Positions 26,761 through 38,800 of a stretch of DNA of 64,000 bases are shown here, one piece after another; within the stretch, counting starts at the first letter, position 1; every line of letters begins with the position of its first letter. Source of the DNA: Gossypium raimondii (Eukaryota; Streptophyta; Magnoliopsida; Malvales; Malvaceae); contig NC_068575.1 of the NCBI RefSeq assembly GCF_025698545.1, positions 50,167,980 through 50,231,979 of the forward strand, read 5' to 3'. The translations under genes were made by a program, and so were the position numbers. The notes below the pieces were generated by a model. That model had not been told where the DNA came from. It made no database searches and was given only the letters and a program-made list of their open reading frames with translations.

Positions 26761-28295
26761 TGATACGAGTCATAAAGGCCCAACCCAAGTTCAAGAAAGT
26801 GGTGGGCTCAAATTGCCACAAGGCCCAATAACGAGATCAAAGGCCCGACAAATGCGGTCCAAACTAAATGGGACCATTCAAGAGTTTGTTAGCAAGGCCT
26901 TTGATGCATACACAAGAGAACAAGAAAATCAAGATTCACTTTCTTGTTTTCAAGAAAATCAAGAAACCGAATCTTGGCCCAATTATGCTGTTCGAAGAGA
27001 TTTCAAGAATCAAGAAAATCAAGATTTCAAATCTTGGAAATCTTGGTCCAAGAAACCAAATCTTATGCCAACATGCATTGGATCTCCAATTCTGAGCATC
27101 AACGACCCAATTTGGAAGGAGATGGATCACGAGCCCAATTCTTGAAGGCGAGGCCCAATGATCAAATTCCACCCAATCAAGAAATTCCTTCATACTTAGT
27201 TGAAAATCAGGCCAAAATGTCAAAGGGCCCAATTTATAAACATTTTAATTGTTTAATTTAATTTTTAAGCTTTAGGAACATACATGTAAAATTCGCCCAA
27301 AAAGCATTATATAAATGCTTGGCGAATTTTCCTTTATTTTATTCTATTAATTAGGTTTAATTTTATTAGTTACTTGTTAGATTAGGATTACTTGAGGCCT
27401 ATTTAAAGGCATGGCCGGCCACCCCTTGTACATAACACTTAGATTCATTCTTAAATTTCAGATTTGAGAGAGCAGAATTTTCTTTGAGTTTTCTCCAAGA
27501 TTTCTCTCTTGAGGTTTCTTTAGAAGTTGTTTTAACAATCTTTTGATTGTGGGAGCCATCTTCAACCTTCTTCTTGCCATCGATATTCTTTGGAGGGGAG
27601 ATTAGAGCCGTTTGAAGAGATTTGTGAAGTCTTTCGGGATTTCAAGGATCTTTAGGACTTATCTTTTATTCTTGCTGTTCAATTTCTTTTCTTTATTTCT
27701 ATTGATGCCGAATCTATATCTAATTTCTTTGCTGTTTTTGTTTGTGTTTCAGCCTTGATTCAAACTCCAAGAACTCTTCATTTAATCGGTCTTTTATTGG
27801 CGAGATCTAATCGATTCAAAATTCCCCAAAATTTAGGGTTCTTGCCGTTTTCTATTTCTTCTTGTTGGGTGAAATTTGGCTGCTGAAATTTGGGCAATTC
27901 ATCTTGGGTGTTCAATTGGACCGAATCGCAACTTAAATTCACTTCTTGAACCGTTCAATTTCATCTATTTCTTTCTTTTCTTTTTGCCGCCCAAATCCCT
28001 AATCTTCCAATAAAAAAATCATTGTTTCAATCTACTTCTTGTTTGGTGTTCTTGGCGATTAAACGTGGGATTTCACTATTGGAGTTCGATTTCATCTTCT
28101 TGAACTCCGAATACATTTATTCATTCGTTCTTTGTTCCTTGCTGCTCATTTAATTGAATTTGGGGATTTAATTTTAGATCTGATTAGTTTAATCTTGTTC
28201 TTTGTTTTAATTTTCAGATCTGTTCGTTTAGAGCTTTCGTAGGAGTTTCCCGTGACTTGCAACTCGATCTTGGTCCGCGCGCAACCCCCGTATCA
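26761..28295 (+). repeat. 5' LTR of the Ty3/gypsy element
   Basis: Begins TGATACGAGTCATAAAGG and ends CCCCCGTATCA, with short inverted termini TGATAC/GTATCA. A TATA-like CTATTTAAAGG lies at 27399-27409. The open frame over 26726-27145 is the LTR copy of the pol C-terminal tail, not a separate gene. Confidence 0.93.
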
Positions 28296-28297
28296 TT

Positions 28298-28307
28298 TGG
28301 TATCAGA
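28298..28307 (+). other. Primer binding site
   Basis: TGGTATCAGA, two bases after the LTR end, matches the start of the usual plant initiator methionine tRNA primer site. The match then breaks down. Confidence 0.65.
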
Positions 28308-29081
28308 TTTTGGGTGTTTTGGGTGTTCTTGGTTGATTTCTAAACTGATCTCAATTTTTTAAAGCAAAAACAGCAGATTTACCCAGAAAAATTGTTCAAA
28401 AAAATTCATTTAAGTGGGTAAACGTTGTCCAATTGATCTGAAATTTTACATACATATTTGTGGCACTGTGATTGAATATAAAAAAATTAATCCCGCAAAA
28501 AAATCAGTCAAAAAAGTCAAAAAAATCAAAAAAGATGAAATTCAATAAAAATTTAAAAAAAGATTCAGCGGGTTGAATTTGGTGCCTAAACTTTCTAGAT
28601 AAAAATTCAATATTTAAGGACATTCCAGATTTAATTTCATGATTTTTTGAGATCGGGAACACCTCGAACGAAGTTGTCAAGTTACTCATGAGCTTTTTCA
28701 GTTTTTGCTTTTTGACAATTTTATTGATTCTTAGCTGTAGGTTTTCATTTGTTTGCCTTTATTCTTCCTTTACGTTATCTAACACGTTCTTGTTTCTTGT
28801 GTTAGTAGGATTTAAACATGTGCACAACTTCTTCCTCGGTGCAACACGAATCAATTGGTGTCTCGTCAGTTTTTGGCATCCTAGTGCAAATTAGGATTCT
28901 TTGGTAGATCGGTTCATCCACTCTCTAATTGGTTGATATAAACTCTCCTAAAGGACTCACAAGACTGAATTCTAGCTCATTGAGAATTTAAAATTTTCTT
29001 TTTGAGTGATTAACGGTGAGGTTTGATAACTTTTATTTTTGAGTGTTGAGTGTTTATTTTTGCAGTTTTTTTTTTTTGAAA

Positions 29082-30812
29082 ATGTCTAAAGATGACCATA
29101 ATGATACACTTATGGAAGTCCAACAACAGTTAGACGGACACGTTGCTGCAATCACACAAATAAATGCTACACTTCAAGCATTGAATACTACTTTGAATGA
29201 GGTACGAATGAATCAAGAACTTCAATATCGAGATCTAATCAGGGAAGATAGGAATAACCAGCCCCATAGGCGCGGCCCTCGACGTGTCCCTAGAATGGAT
29301 GATGATTTTCATGATCGTGGACAACCTTCTTTGGCAAAACTGAAGTTCACAATTCCCTAATTTCGTGGTAAGAATGATCCAGAAGCTTATTGTGAATGGG
29401 AATCTAAGATTGAACTAATGTTTAGGTATTATAAATGTTCGGATGACGAGAAAGTTGCGTTAGCAACGCTGGAATTTTTGGATTATACATTAAGTTGGTG
29501 GACTCAACTTGGGGTAAATCGTCATCGGAATTATGAAGGTAAGATTTCGACATGGGAGGAGTTGAAACAAATTATGCGCAAAAGGTTTGTTCGACCTCAC
29601 TACTATAGGGAGATTAAAACAAAGCTTAGAAGACTTATTCAAGGTAGTAGGACAGTGGATGAATATTTTAAGGAGATGGAGATGCTCATTCAGAGAGCTA
29701 ATGTGGAGGAGGATGAGGAAAAAACTATGGTTCGATTTATTGATGGTTTGAATAGGCCGATAGCTAATACATTGAGGCTACAAACTTACATTGATTTGGA
29801 AGAAGCAGTTCATAAAGCCATTGAGATCGAGCAACAACTAAAGGAACAAAGGTTTGGTTCCTTCTCGACTTCACAATATTACCGAGGTAACAACTCCAAT
29901 TCTGATTTTAAAAGTTCGAAATCCCCTTTTGTTACTAACAAGTCTTCTTTGAGTAATGGAAGTAAACAATCAGATTGGAAAAAAGGGGCTCCTGCTAAAA
30001 CACAAACACCTTCTAAGCAGCCCAATTTAGGTGATTCGAGTACGAAAAGGACTCGTGAGATTGAATGCTTTAAGTGCAAAGGGCGTGGTCATTATAGTAG
30101 AGAATGCCCTAACACGAGATTATTTCTTCTAAAAGATAACGGTGAGTACACTTCCGACTTTGATAATACAGATCCAGATATGCCAGAACTTGTGGATGAC
30201 AGTGATAATGGCGACGAGTTGGTCGAACCACCAAAGGAAGGGGACTTTGCTGATTTCCATTGCTTTGTAGTTCGCCGAGGCCTTAACATTCAGATAAGAG
30301 ATGATGATAGCCAAAGGACCAATATTTTTCATTCTTGGTGTTTTATTAAAGGTAACTTATGTTCACTCATTATTGATAGTGGGAGTTGCTCGAATGTAGT
30401 GAGTAGCTATTTGGTGGATTCTTTAAAGTTGCCTTGTACCAAACACCCGAAGCCATATCACCTTCAATGGCTTAATGAATGTTCCGAAGTAAAAGTTACA
30501 AAACAGTCATTGGTCACTTTTAAGCTCGGCAATTACGAAGATGAAGTTTGGTGTGATGTGGTCCCAATGCATGCGGCACATTTGCTTCTTGGACGTCCTT
30601 GGCAATTTGATCGTGATGTTACATACCAAGGTAAACTTAATCGATACTCCCTTGTATTTAAAGGTAAGAAATTCACTTTTTCTCCTTTAAATCCTACTGA
30701 TGTATACAAAGATCAATTGAAGATGATAAAATTTTGTGAGGGGGTAAGGGAGAAAGAGCAAATACAAAAGACAGAGAGAAAAGAGACTAATAGTAAAAAA
30801 GTCAAAATTTAA
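29082..30812 (+). pseudogene. gag: gag and protease region of the Ty3/gypsy element
   Basis: A single frame starts at ATG 29082 (MSKDDHNDTL) and runs to 30812 except for an in-frame TAA at 29358-29360. The capsid part holds LSWWTQLG and a long helical stretch. A CCHC zinc knuckle (CFKCKGRGHYSREC, 30066-30107) is followed by an aspartic protease motif LIIDSGSC (about 30365-30388) and LLLGRPWQFD. In a working element this polyprotein forms the capsid and matures by self-cleavage; here the stop lies before most of the capsid domain. Confidence 0.88.
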
Positions 30813-33800
30813 AAGCCCAAAGGTGAGTGAATCAACAAGGGTAAAATGAACGAAAAATTCTTTTGGCAACAAAAAAGATGTGAGGAGAGCCCTACTCAAT
30901 AAATGACCTTGTATCCTTGTGAGGTTTAGGCAAAATTATTTATCTTTATCTAACGTTAACGAAAATTTGCCTAGTGTGTTTCAATCTCTTTTGCGGGAAT
31001 ATGAGGATGTTTTAGTGAGGCCCTAAAGGTTTACCACCTTTACGAGGATTGAACATCAAATTGACTTAGTACCGGAGCTTTGATTCGAATCAACCAAACC
31101 TATAGATGCAATCCAGGAGACAAAAGAATTGCAAAGGCAAGTTGAGGAGTTCTTGGACAAATGGTACATCCGTGAAAGCCTAAGCCCTTGTCTTTGTTCT
31201 GTCTTATTGGTGCCAAAGAAAGATGGTACGTTTCGTATGTGTGTTGATTGTCGCCCAATCAACAAAATAACGGTAAAGTATCGACATCCAATTCCTAGAC
31301 TTGATGATATGCTTGATGAATTACATGGTTCAATTATATTTACAAAAATTGATTTAAAAAACGGTTATCATCAAATTCGAATGAAGGAAGGGGATGAATG
31401 GAAAACAACCTTCAAAACAAAATTTGGATTGTATGAATGATTAGTTATGCCTTTCGGCCTTACTAATGCACCTAGTACATTTATGAGATTAATGAATCAT
31501 GTTTTAAGGTTTCACTTGGGTAAATTTGTAGTAGTTTATTTTGATGACATTTTAATTTACTCAAAGACATTAGATGATCATGTTTTCCATGTTCGAACCG
31601 TTTTGAATATTCTACGAGCTGAAAGATTATTTGCCAACCTTGATAAATGCACATTCTGTTGTGATAAACTAATATTTTTAGGTTTCATAGTTAGTGCTCA
31701 AGGTATTCATGTCGACGAGGACAAAGTCAATGCAATTAAGGAGTGGCCGACTCCTAAATTGGTAATTGAGGTGAGATCTTTCCATGGTTTAGCTAGTTTT
31801 TATAGACGATTTGTGAAAGATTTCTCTACTATTGCTGCCCCATTGACAGAGGTTATAAAGAAGTCAGTGGGTTTCAAATGGGGTGAAACCCAAGAAAAGG
31901 CCTTTCAAACTCTAAAAGCTAAGTTATGTTCTGCTCCTTTGCTTAAATTACCTGATTTTGCTAAAACTTTTGAACTTGAGTGTGATGCTTCAGGAATTGG
32001 AATCGGCGCCATTTTAATGCAAGATAAGCAGCCTATTACTTATTTTAGTGAGAAATTGAATGGTGCACAGTTAAACTACTCGACTTATGACAAAGAACTA
32101 TTAGCGTTAGTTCGTGCACTTCAAGTATGGCAACATTACTTGCTACCCAGTGAGTTTGTCATACATACAGATCATGAATCCCTTAAATGGTTAAAGGGAC
32201 AAGGTAAATTGAGTAAACGGCATGCCCGATGGGTAGAATTCATTGAAACATTTCCTTATGTAATACAATATAAAACAGGTAAAGATAATGTAGTTGCAGA
32301 TGCTTTGTCTAGACGATATGCTTTAATAACTACATTGAATGCTAAAGTCTTAGGGTTCGAACATATTAAGGAACTATATGATGATGATGCTGATTTCGGC
32401 CATATCTATAAGAATTGTGGACATACTGCTTTTGATAAAATTTATCTTGTAGATGGCTTTCTTTTTCGTATGAACAGGTTATGCATACCAAAGTGTTCCA
32501 TGAGAAACTTATTGATTCATGAAGCCCATAGTGGGGGTTTAATGGGACATTTTGGAGTGGCCAAAACACTGGATATCTTGCAAGAACACTTTCATTGGCC
32601 ACATATGAAGAAAGATGTGGAAAAGGTATGTTCCAAGTGCATTACATGCAAACAGGCAAAATCTAAGGTAATGCCTCATGGCCTTTACACTCCTTTACCG
32701 ATTCCTACTTCTCCTTGGATAGATTTATCTATGGATTTTATTTTAGGTTTGCCTCGAACCAAGAAAGGCAGAGATAGTATATTTGTTGTTGTTGACAGGT
32801 TTTCAAAGATGACACATTTTATTCCTTGTCACAAAACAGATGATGCTACACATGTGGCAGACTTATTCTTTAAAGAAGTGGTAAGACTTCATGGCATCCC
32901 TCAAACGATTATTTATGATAGAGATGTCAAATTCCTTAGCCACTTTTAGAAGGTATTGTAGGGTAAGCTTGATACTAAATTACTTTATTCTACTACATGT
33001 CACCCCCAAACTGATGGCCAAACTGAAATAGTTAATCGGATCTTAGGGACTTTATTACGAGCTGTTGTGGGAAAGAACATTAGAAATTGGGAAGAATGCC
33101 TACCATTTGTTGAATTTGCATATAATAGATCTATTCATTCTACAACTGGTTATTCTCCATTTGAACTTGTTTATGGTTTTAACCCACTAACAGTACTTGA
33201 TCTTGCCCCATTACCTCTTGAACACATTATGAATTTAGATGGCGAACAGAAAGCTGAGTTGGTGAAATCCTTACATGAGAAGGCTAGGCAGCGAATAGCC
33301 AAAACAAATGATGCCAACACCAACAAAGAAAACAAGGGACGCAAACGGGTTATACTAGAACCCGGAGATTGGGTTTGGGTTCATTTGAGGAAAGAACGAT
33401 TTCCTACAAAAAGGAAGACTAAGTTGGACCCAAGGGGCGATGGGCCTTTCCAAGTACTCGAGAAGATCAACGACAACGCCTATAAAATTGATCTACCTGG
33501 TGAGTACAATGTAAGTTCTACTTTTAATGTGGCTGACTTGTCCCCATTTGATTTTTCAGATTCGAGGACGAATCTTTTTGAGGAAGTGGGGAATGATACG
33601 AGTCATAAAGGCCCAACCCAAGTTCAAGAAAGTGGTGGGCTCAAATTGCCACAAGGCCCAATAACGAGATCAAAGGCCCGACAAATGCGGTCCAAACTAA
33701 ATAGGACCATTCAAGAGTTTGTTAGCAAGGCCTTAGATTCATACACAAGAGAACAAGAAAATCAAGATTCACTTTCTTGTTTTCAAGAAAATCAGGAAAC

Positions 33801-33996
33801 CGAATCTTGGCCCAATTATGCTGTTCGAAGAGATTTCAAGAATCAAGAAAATCAAGATTTCAAATCTTGGAAATCTTGGTCCAAGAAACCAAATCTTGCA
33901 GCCAACACGCATTGGATCTCCGTTACGAGCATCAACGACCCAATTTCGGAAGGAGATGGATCACGAGCCCAAATTCTTAAAGGCGAGGCCCAATGA
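30813..33996 (+). pseudogene. pol: pol region (RT, RNase H, integrase) of the Ty3/gypsy element
   Basis: After several frame breaks between 30813 and 31128, one frame carries the rest: reverse transcriptase ([20 protein letters not shown], catalytic YFDD at 31537-31548), RNase H ([10 protein letters not shown], about 31978-32007), an HHCC zinc-binding region (HEAHSGG to CSKCITC, about 32518-32650), the integrase core and a C-terminal GDGPFQVLEK module near 33440. In-frame stops sit at 31438-31440 (TGA), 32947-32949 (TAG) and 32959-32961 (TAG). The frame passes through the purine tract and extends about 400 nt into the 3' LTR, ending at 33996. No chromodomain was recognised. Confidence 0.9.
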
Positions 33997-35130
33997 TCAA
34001 ATTCTAGCCCAATCAAGAAATTCCTTCATACTTAGTTGAAAATCAGGCCAAAATGTCAAATGGCCCAATTTATAAACATTTTAATTGTTTAATTTAATTT
34101 TTAAGCTTTAGGAACATACATGTAAAATTACCAAAAAAAATTGACCTATATATATGCTTATTGAATTTTCCTTTATTTTATTCTATTAATTAGGTTTAAT
34201 TTTATTAGTTACTTGTTAGATTAGGATTACTTGAGGCCTATTTAAAGGCATGGCTACCACCCTTGTACATAACACTTAGATTCATTCTTAAATTTGATTT
34301 GAGAGAGCGTAATTTTCTTTGAGTTTTCTCCAAGATTTCTCTCTTGAGTTTTCTTTAGAAGTTGTTTTAACAATCTTTTGATTGTGGGAGCCATCTTCAA
34401 CCTTCTTCTTGCCATCGATATTCTTTGGAGGGAGATTAGAGCCGTTTGAAGAGATTTGTGAAGTCTTTCGGATTTCAAGGATCTTTAGGACTTATCTTTT
34501 ATTCTTCTTTGTTCAATTTCTTTTCTTTATTTCTATTGATCTTTGAATCTATATCTAATTTCTTTCTTTGTTTTTGTTTGTGTTTCACCTTGATTCAAAC
34601 TCTAAGAACTCTTCATTTAATCGGTTCTTTTATTGGCAAGATCTAATCAATTCAAAATTCCCAAAATTTAGGGTTCTTGCCGCTTTCTATTTCTTCTTGT
34701 TGGGTGAAATTAATTTTTGAAATTTGGGCAATTCATCTTGGTGTTCAATTGGACCGAATCGCAACTTAAATTCACTTCTTGAACCGCTCAATTTCATCTA
34801 TTTCTTTCTTTTCTTTTTTGCCCAAATCCCTAATCTTCCAATAAAAAAATTTGACTGTTTCAATCTACTTACTTGTTTGGTGTTCTTGGCGATTAAACGT
34901 GGGATTTCACTATTGGATTTCGATTTCATCTTCTTGAACTCCGAATACATTTATTCATTCGTTCTTTGTTCCTTGCTGCTCATTTAATTAAATTTGGGGA
35001 TTTAATTTTAGATCTGATTAGTTTAATCTTGTTCTTTGTTTTAATTTTCAGATCTGTTCGTTTAGAGCTTTCGTAGGAGTTTCCCGTGACTTGGCAACTC
35101 AATCTTGGTCCGCGCGCAACCCCCGTATCA
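33594..35130 (+). repeat. 3' LTR of the Ty3/gypsy element
   Basis: Same ends as the 5' LTR (TGATACG, CCCCGTATCA), preceded by the purine tract GAGGAAGTGGGGAA at 33580-33593. Its first 400 nt also encode the tail of the pol frame (LPQGPITRSKARQMRSKL). It differs from the 5' LTR by well over ten substitutions and small indels, so the insertion is not very recent. Confidence 0.93.
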
Positions 35131-35135
35131 AAGAC

Positions 35136-35875
35136 TATAAAAAACCACGAGCAAATATAATTTTACTATAATAGCAGAAGAACAAATAGTATAAAAGATA
35201 GAGATAAAAACTAAACCTCAAAACTTGAAAACAAATAACCCTCACAACGTAAAGACAACATTCTTCAGAAGTGTTATCGGTTGTAAAAGAGCATATTTAT
35301 AGGCTAAATTCTAATGTCAAATAATAATAAAACAATCTAGACTAATCAGAGTTTGATTGGAACAAATAAACAAAGTTTAACTAGAATATTATCTCTCAAA
35401 TTTGACTAAATTATGAGACATACTCAATCTTGGTAAACAATTACAATTTGACAAATTTTTAATGTCTAAATTTTTTACCTTGATCAATACTTAAAAAAGT
35501 ATTTTTGTGAGACAAAATGGAAGCGACTTAGAAGATGGGTAATAAAAAATAAAAGTGTAAACATGATAGAGTGTGTAATGTATAGTCAATTATTGTTAGA
35601 GATTTTACACTTAGAGACTAAAATAAAAGTACCCTAAAAGTTGGATGATAAAATTGTAAAAATTTCCTTTTTAAGTGACCAAAATGAAAGCACCATAAAG
35701 TTGGGTGACCAACTGAGTAGTTTACGCATAGAAATATAGGGTTTAACCGGTTCATTTATTTGAATAGTCTTCTCTCTCGTCCCTGCAAATCAGTTTTCTC
35801 TTCTCATCTCAGTTCTCACACACCGCCGTGTCCGCTGGTTTTTGCACCCCAAAGTGCGGAGTCCGGGAAACGAAG
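35136..35875 (+). promoter_or_regulatory. Upstream region of Nup62
   Basis: The space between the retrotransposon and the Nup62 ATG. The left part is AT-rich with repeat-like phrases (about 35500-35720, 'gactaaaataaaagtacc' and 'gaccaaaatgaaagcacc'). A CT-rich leader (35766-35830) ends in a GC-richer 5' UTR. No convincing TATA box is visible. Confidence 0.35.
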
Positions 35876-38800
35876 ATGGCCGATAATCCCTTCAATCCTT
35901 CGGGTTTGTTTCTTTAATTTCTTACTTTTTATTTTCTTTTTTAGTTTATATCAATGAGATCTGTCTGGACATTTTGGAATTCATTTAGTATTTTACTTAA
36001 CACTATAACAGTCAACATTGCTTAGCAAAGAATAATATCATTTTCTTTTCCATCTTTTGGTGTGACTGTGATGTTTGTATCTTCATTATTTTCGCAATTG
36101 TAACTGATTCTCTTGTTTTTTGATCTGATTAAACTAACAAATTGTTACATATTCTTTTTGGGTTAAATTTATATTTCTCAGGAGGGTTTGGGACATCCTC
36201 ATCCCTATTTGGAGCCAGCAGTGGTTCTTCTCCATTTTCATCTTCATCTGCTACTGGCCCCTTTAGTTTTGCATCTTCGTCTTCATCAGCTTCTACTGCT
36301 ACTACTGTTACAACTCCATCGTTTTCAGGCTTGTTTTCGTCAAGTTCAGCTTCAAATTCAGCCACTACATCGCCTTTCGGTGCTGCTGGGTTCTCTTTCT
36401 CAGTTGGTTCGCCATTTTCTTCAAGCAGCGCTAGTTCGAATACAACAGCAGCCTCTACTGCAGCAGCTTCTACTTCTTCTAGCACTTCAGGCTTCTCTTT
36501 TGCTCCATCTTCTTCCTTTGGATTTGGCAATCCAGCTTCATCATCATCCCCGGCATCCGTATTCTCTGGTGTAGCATTGTCAAATCTACTTCTTTATTGT
36601 ATCTGCTTCAATCTCTTTATACTAACATTTCCTTTTTTCAATTTTTGTTTCTCAGAAAAGGTCGGGGCATCATCTTCCCCGTTCGGTGCCAGCAGTGGTT
36701 CAACTTTATTTTCATCTTCACCTGCACCGGCTACTTCAAGTTCTTTTGGTTCTTCGTCTTCATCTTCAGCGGCAGCCCCAGCCCCAGCCCCATCTTTTTC
36801 AAGCTTCATATCTTCGAGCTCAGCTTCAAATTCTACCACCACTTCACCTTTCTCATCTTCTACAGGGTTCCCCTTCCTGGGTGGTTCATCTTTTGGAAAG
36901 AGCACTGAAAGTTCGACTACAACAGCAACCTTTACTACAGTACCTTCCTTAACAGCTGCTTCTTCTTCATCAAGTTCTTCAGGCTTCTCTTTTTCCCTCC
37001 CTTCTTCAGCCTCTCAACCTACCTTTGGTTATGGCAATGCAGCTTCATCTTCGTCATCATCATCAGCACCCACAGTCCCTGGTTCTGCCCTGTCAAAACC
37101 TGCTTAGTTGTTGTCTCATCTGCTTTTGTTCTCTAATCTGGTAAAGCTAACCAAGATTTTCATTTTTCCCCTCTTTTTTTTTTCTTAATTTTTAATTATC
37201 AGGGACATTTGGGACATCTTCATCCCCATTTGGAGCCAGTAGTGGTTCCCCTCTATTTTCATCTTCACAAGCACCGGCTACCACTACTACCACTACTGCT
37301 GCTATGAGCTCTTTTGGTTCTTTATGTTCACCTTCTACTGCTACAGCTACTACTCCATCTTTTCCAAGCTTATCATCATCGAGCACAGCTTCTTCTACGG
37401 GATTCTCTTTTGGGGGTAGTTCACCATTTTTGAAGAGCACTGCTAGTTCAACACCAACATCCACCTATACTACAGCACCTTCTTTAGCAGCTGCTTCTTC
37501 ATCAAGCTCTTCAAGCTTCTCATTTGCCTCGCCTTCAGCTTCTCAACCTGCATATGGATTTGGCAATGCAGCTTCATCATCAACACCTGCACCCACATTG
37601 TCTGGCTCTGCTGTGTCAAAACCCACTTCCTTGTCTTTTGGAACATCATCAGCACCATTGTTTTCGACTGTTACTACCACAACTGCTTCTACCCCTGCAG
37701 CTAGTACTACCACTGCTTCAACTCCAGCATTCCCGGCCTTTAACTTAAGTTCTTCGTCTTCTTCTGCTACAGCTTCATCAGCTGCACCTGCTAGTTCAGC
37801 TGCTACATCAGCTGCTGTGAGTTCTTTGACTGGATTTGGTGTGACAAATGTAGCCGCTACATCTGGGAGTTCTGGTTCTTTCTCTGGCTTTTCTTTATCA
37901 ACAAAACCATCCACTCCTGCTTCGTCCTCACAAGCACAAGCCATTGCCACTGCTCCTGTATTCAGTGAGTTTTATTATATACTACAATATTCTGGGTTTG
38001 TTTGTTTAATGCTTATTTTGTGTTTATATATATTACATTAAGTTCTAATAATTATGAAGTTCTTACTCCAAATTGCTTTCATCCTGTAATCAGTCACTTC
38101 ATAGAATTCTAAAGTGCCTAGATTAAGTAATGGTGATAATATATTGAAGTCTTCATGCAATTGTGAATTCTGAACCTGCAGGTCTCACTGCTTCTGGTTC
38201 TTCTGCTTCAACAACTTCAACTTCCATTAGTACTTCTGCCCAAACATCATCGGCACTTGTTGTAGCTTCAAGTAGTGGGTACGTTTAGGTTTTATTTTTG
38301 GTGGCTTTATCTTTTATCCCTTTGCCGTATTTGTTTAACTTTATCTGCTTTTCTGTCAATATTATATTGTAATTCTTTTATAACAAGTATTATTATTGTC
38401 TTTGAAACTTTATATAGAAAAATAGCGGAAGGGAGATTAAACCCATCATTTCTCACTTTCCTGGCTTCTCTAATATTTCCTTGGCATTACTTCTTGTTTT
38501 AATTTTTTTTTGTGTCAAACTGTTTAATGGAAACAAGATTAGGGCATTGGAAATGAATTTGGGGTGCCTAAGTCAGGAGTATAGATAGGTCTGGAACCCT
38601 GTCATATTGGACACCTGAACTTGCGATTGGTGGAACTTGTGAGAGACGATTGTGATGTGTACAAGATTGCAGGGTGCTAAATAAAACTGGTCTGATTTTT
38701 GGAGGTTCTAGTGCTTGAAACATTTTTAGAGCCTTTTGATGTTTTAGACTATAGGAACTATTCCTTTGTACCTCTTTACTGTTTACAGGGTAGCATCCAT

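Larger units (their letters stand above)
26761..35130 (+). mobile_element. Complete Ty3/gypsy LTR retrotransposon, coding region disabled
   Basis: Two direct LTRs (26761-28295 and 33594-35130) bound an 8.37-kb element. The 5-bp duplication AAGAC sits at 26756-26760 and 35131-35135. Just inside the 5' LTR is TGGTATCAGA (28298-28307), a partial initiator-tRNA-Met primer site. A purine tract (33580-33593) precedes the 3' LTR. The order gag, protease, RT, RNase H, integrase is that of Ty3/gypsy. No chromodomain is evident, but the last coding frame runs through the purine tract into the 3' LTR, as described for CRM-type chromoviruses; the lineage is therefore a guess. Stops and frame changes mean it cannot make its proteins. 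It lies about 740 bp upstream of the Nup62 start, in the same orientation. Confidence 0.93.

Noticed and set aside
26726-27261. Overlapping open frames near the start of the retrotransposon
   Set aside because: They lie in the 5' LTR and copy the pol C-terminal tail present in the 3' LTR; not a separate gene.
36129-37950. Several antisense open frames (103-135 codons) rich in Glu, Val and Asp
   Set aside because: Mirror frames of the Ser/Ala/Thr-rich Nup62 FG exons; composition is explained by the sense strand.
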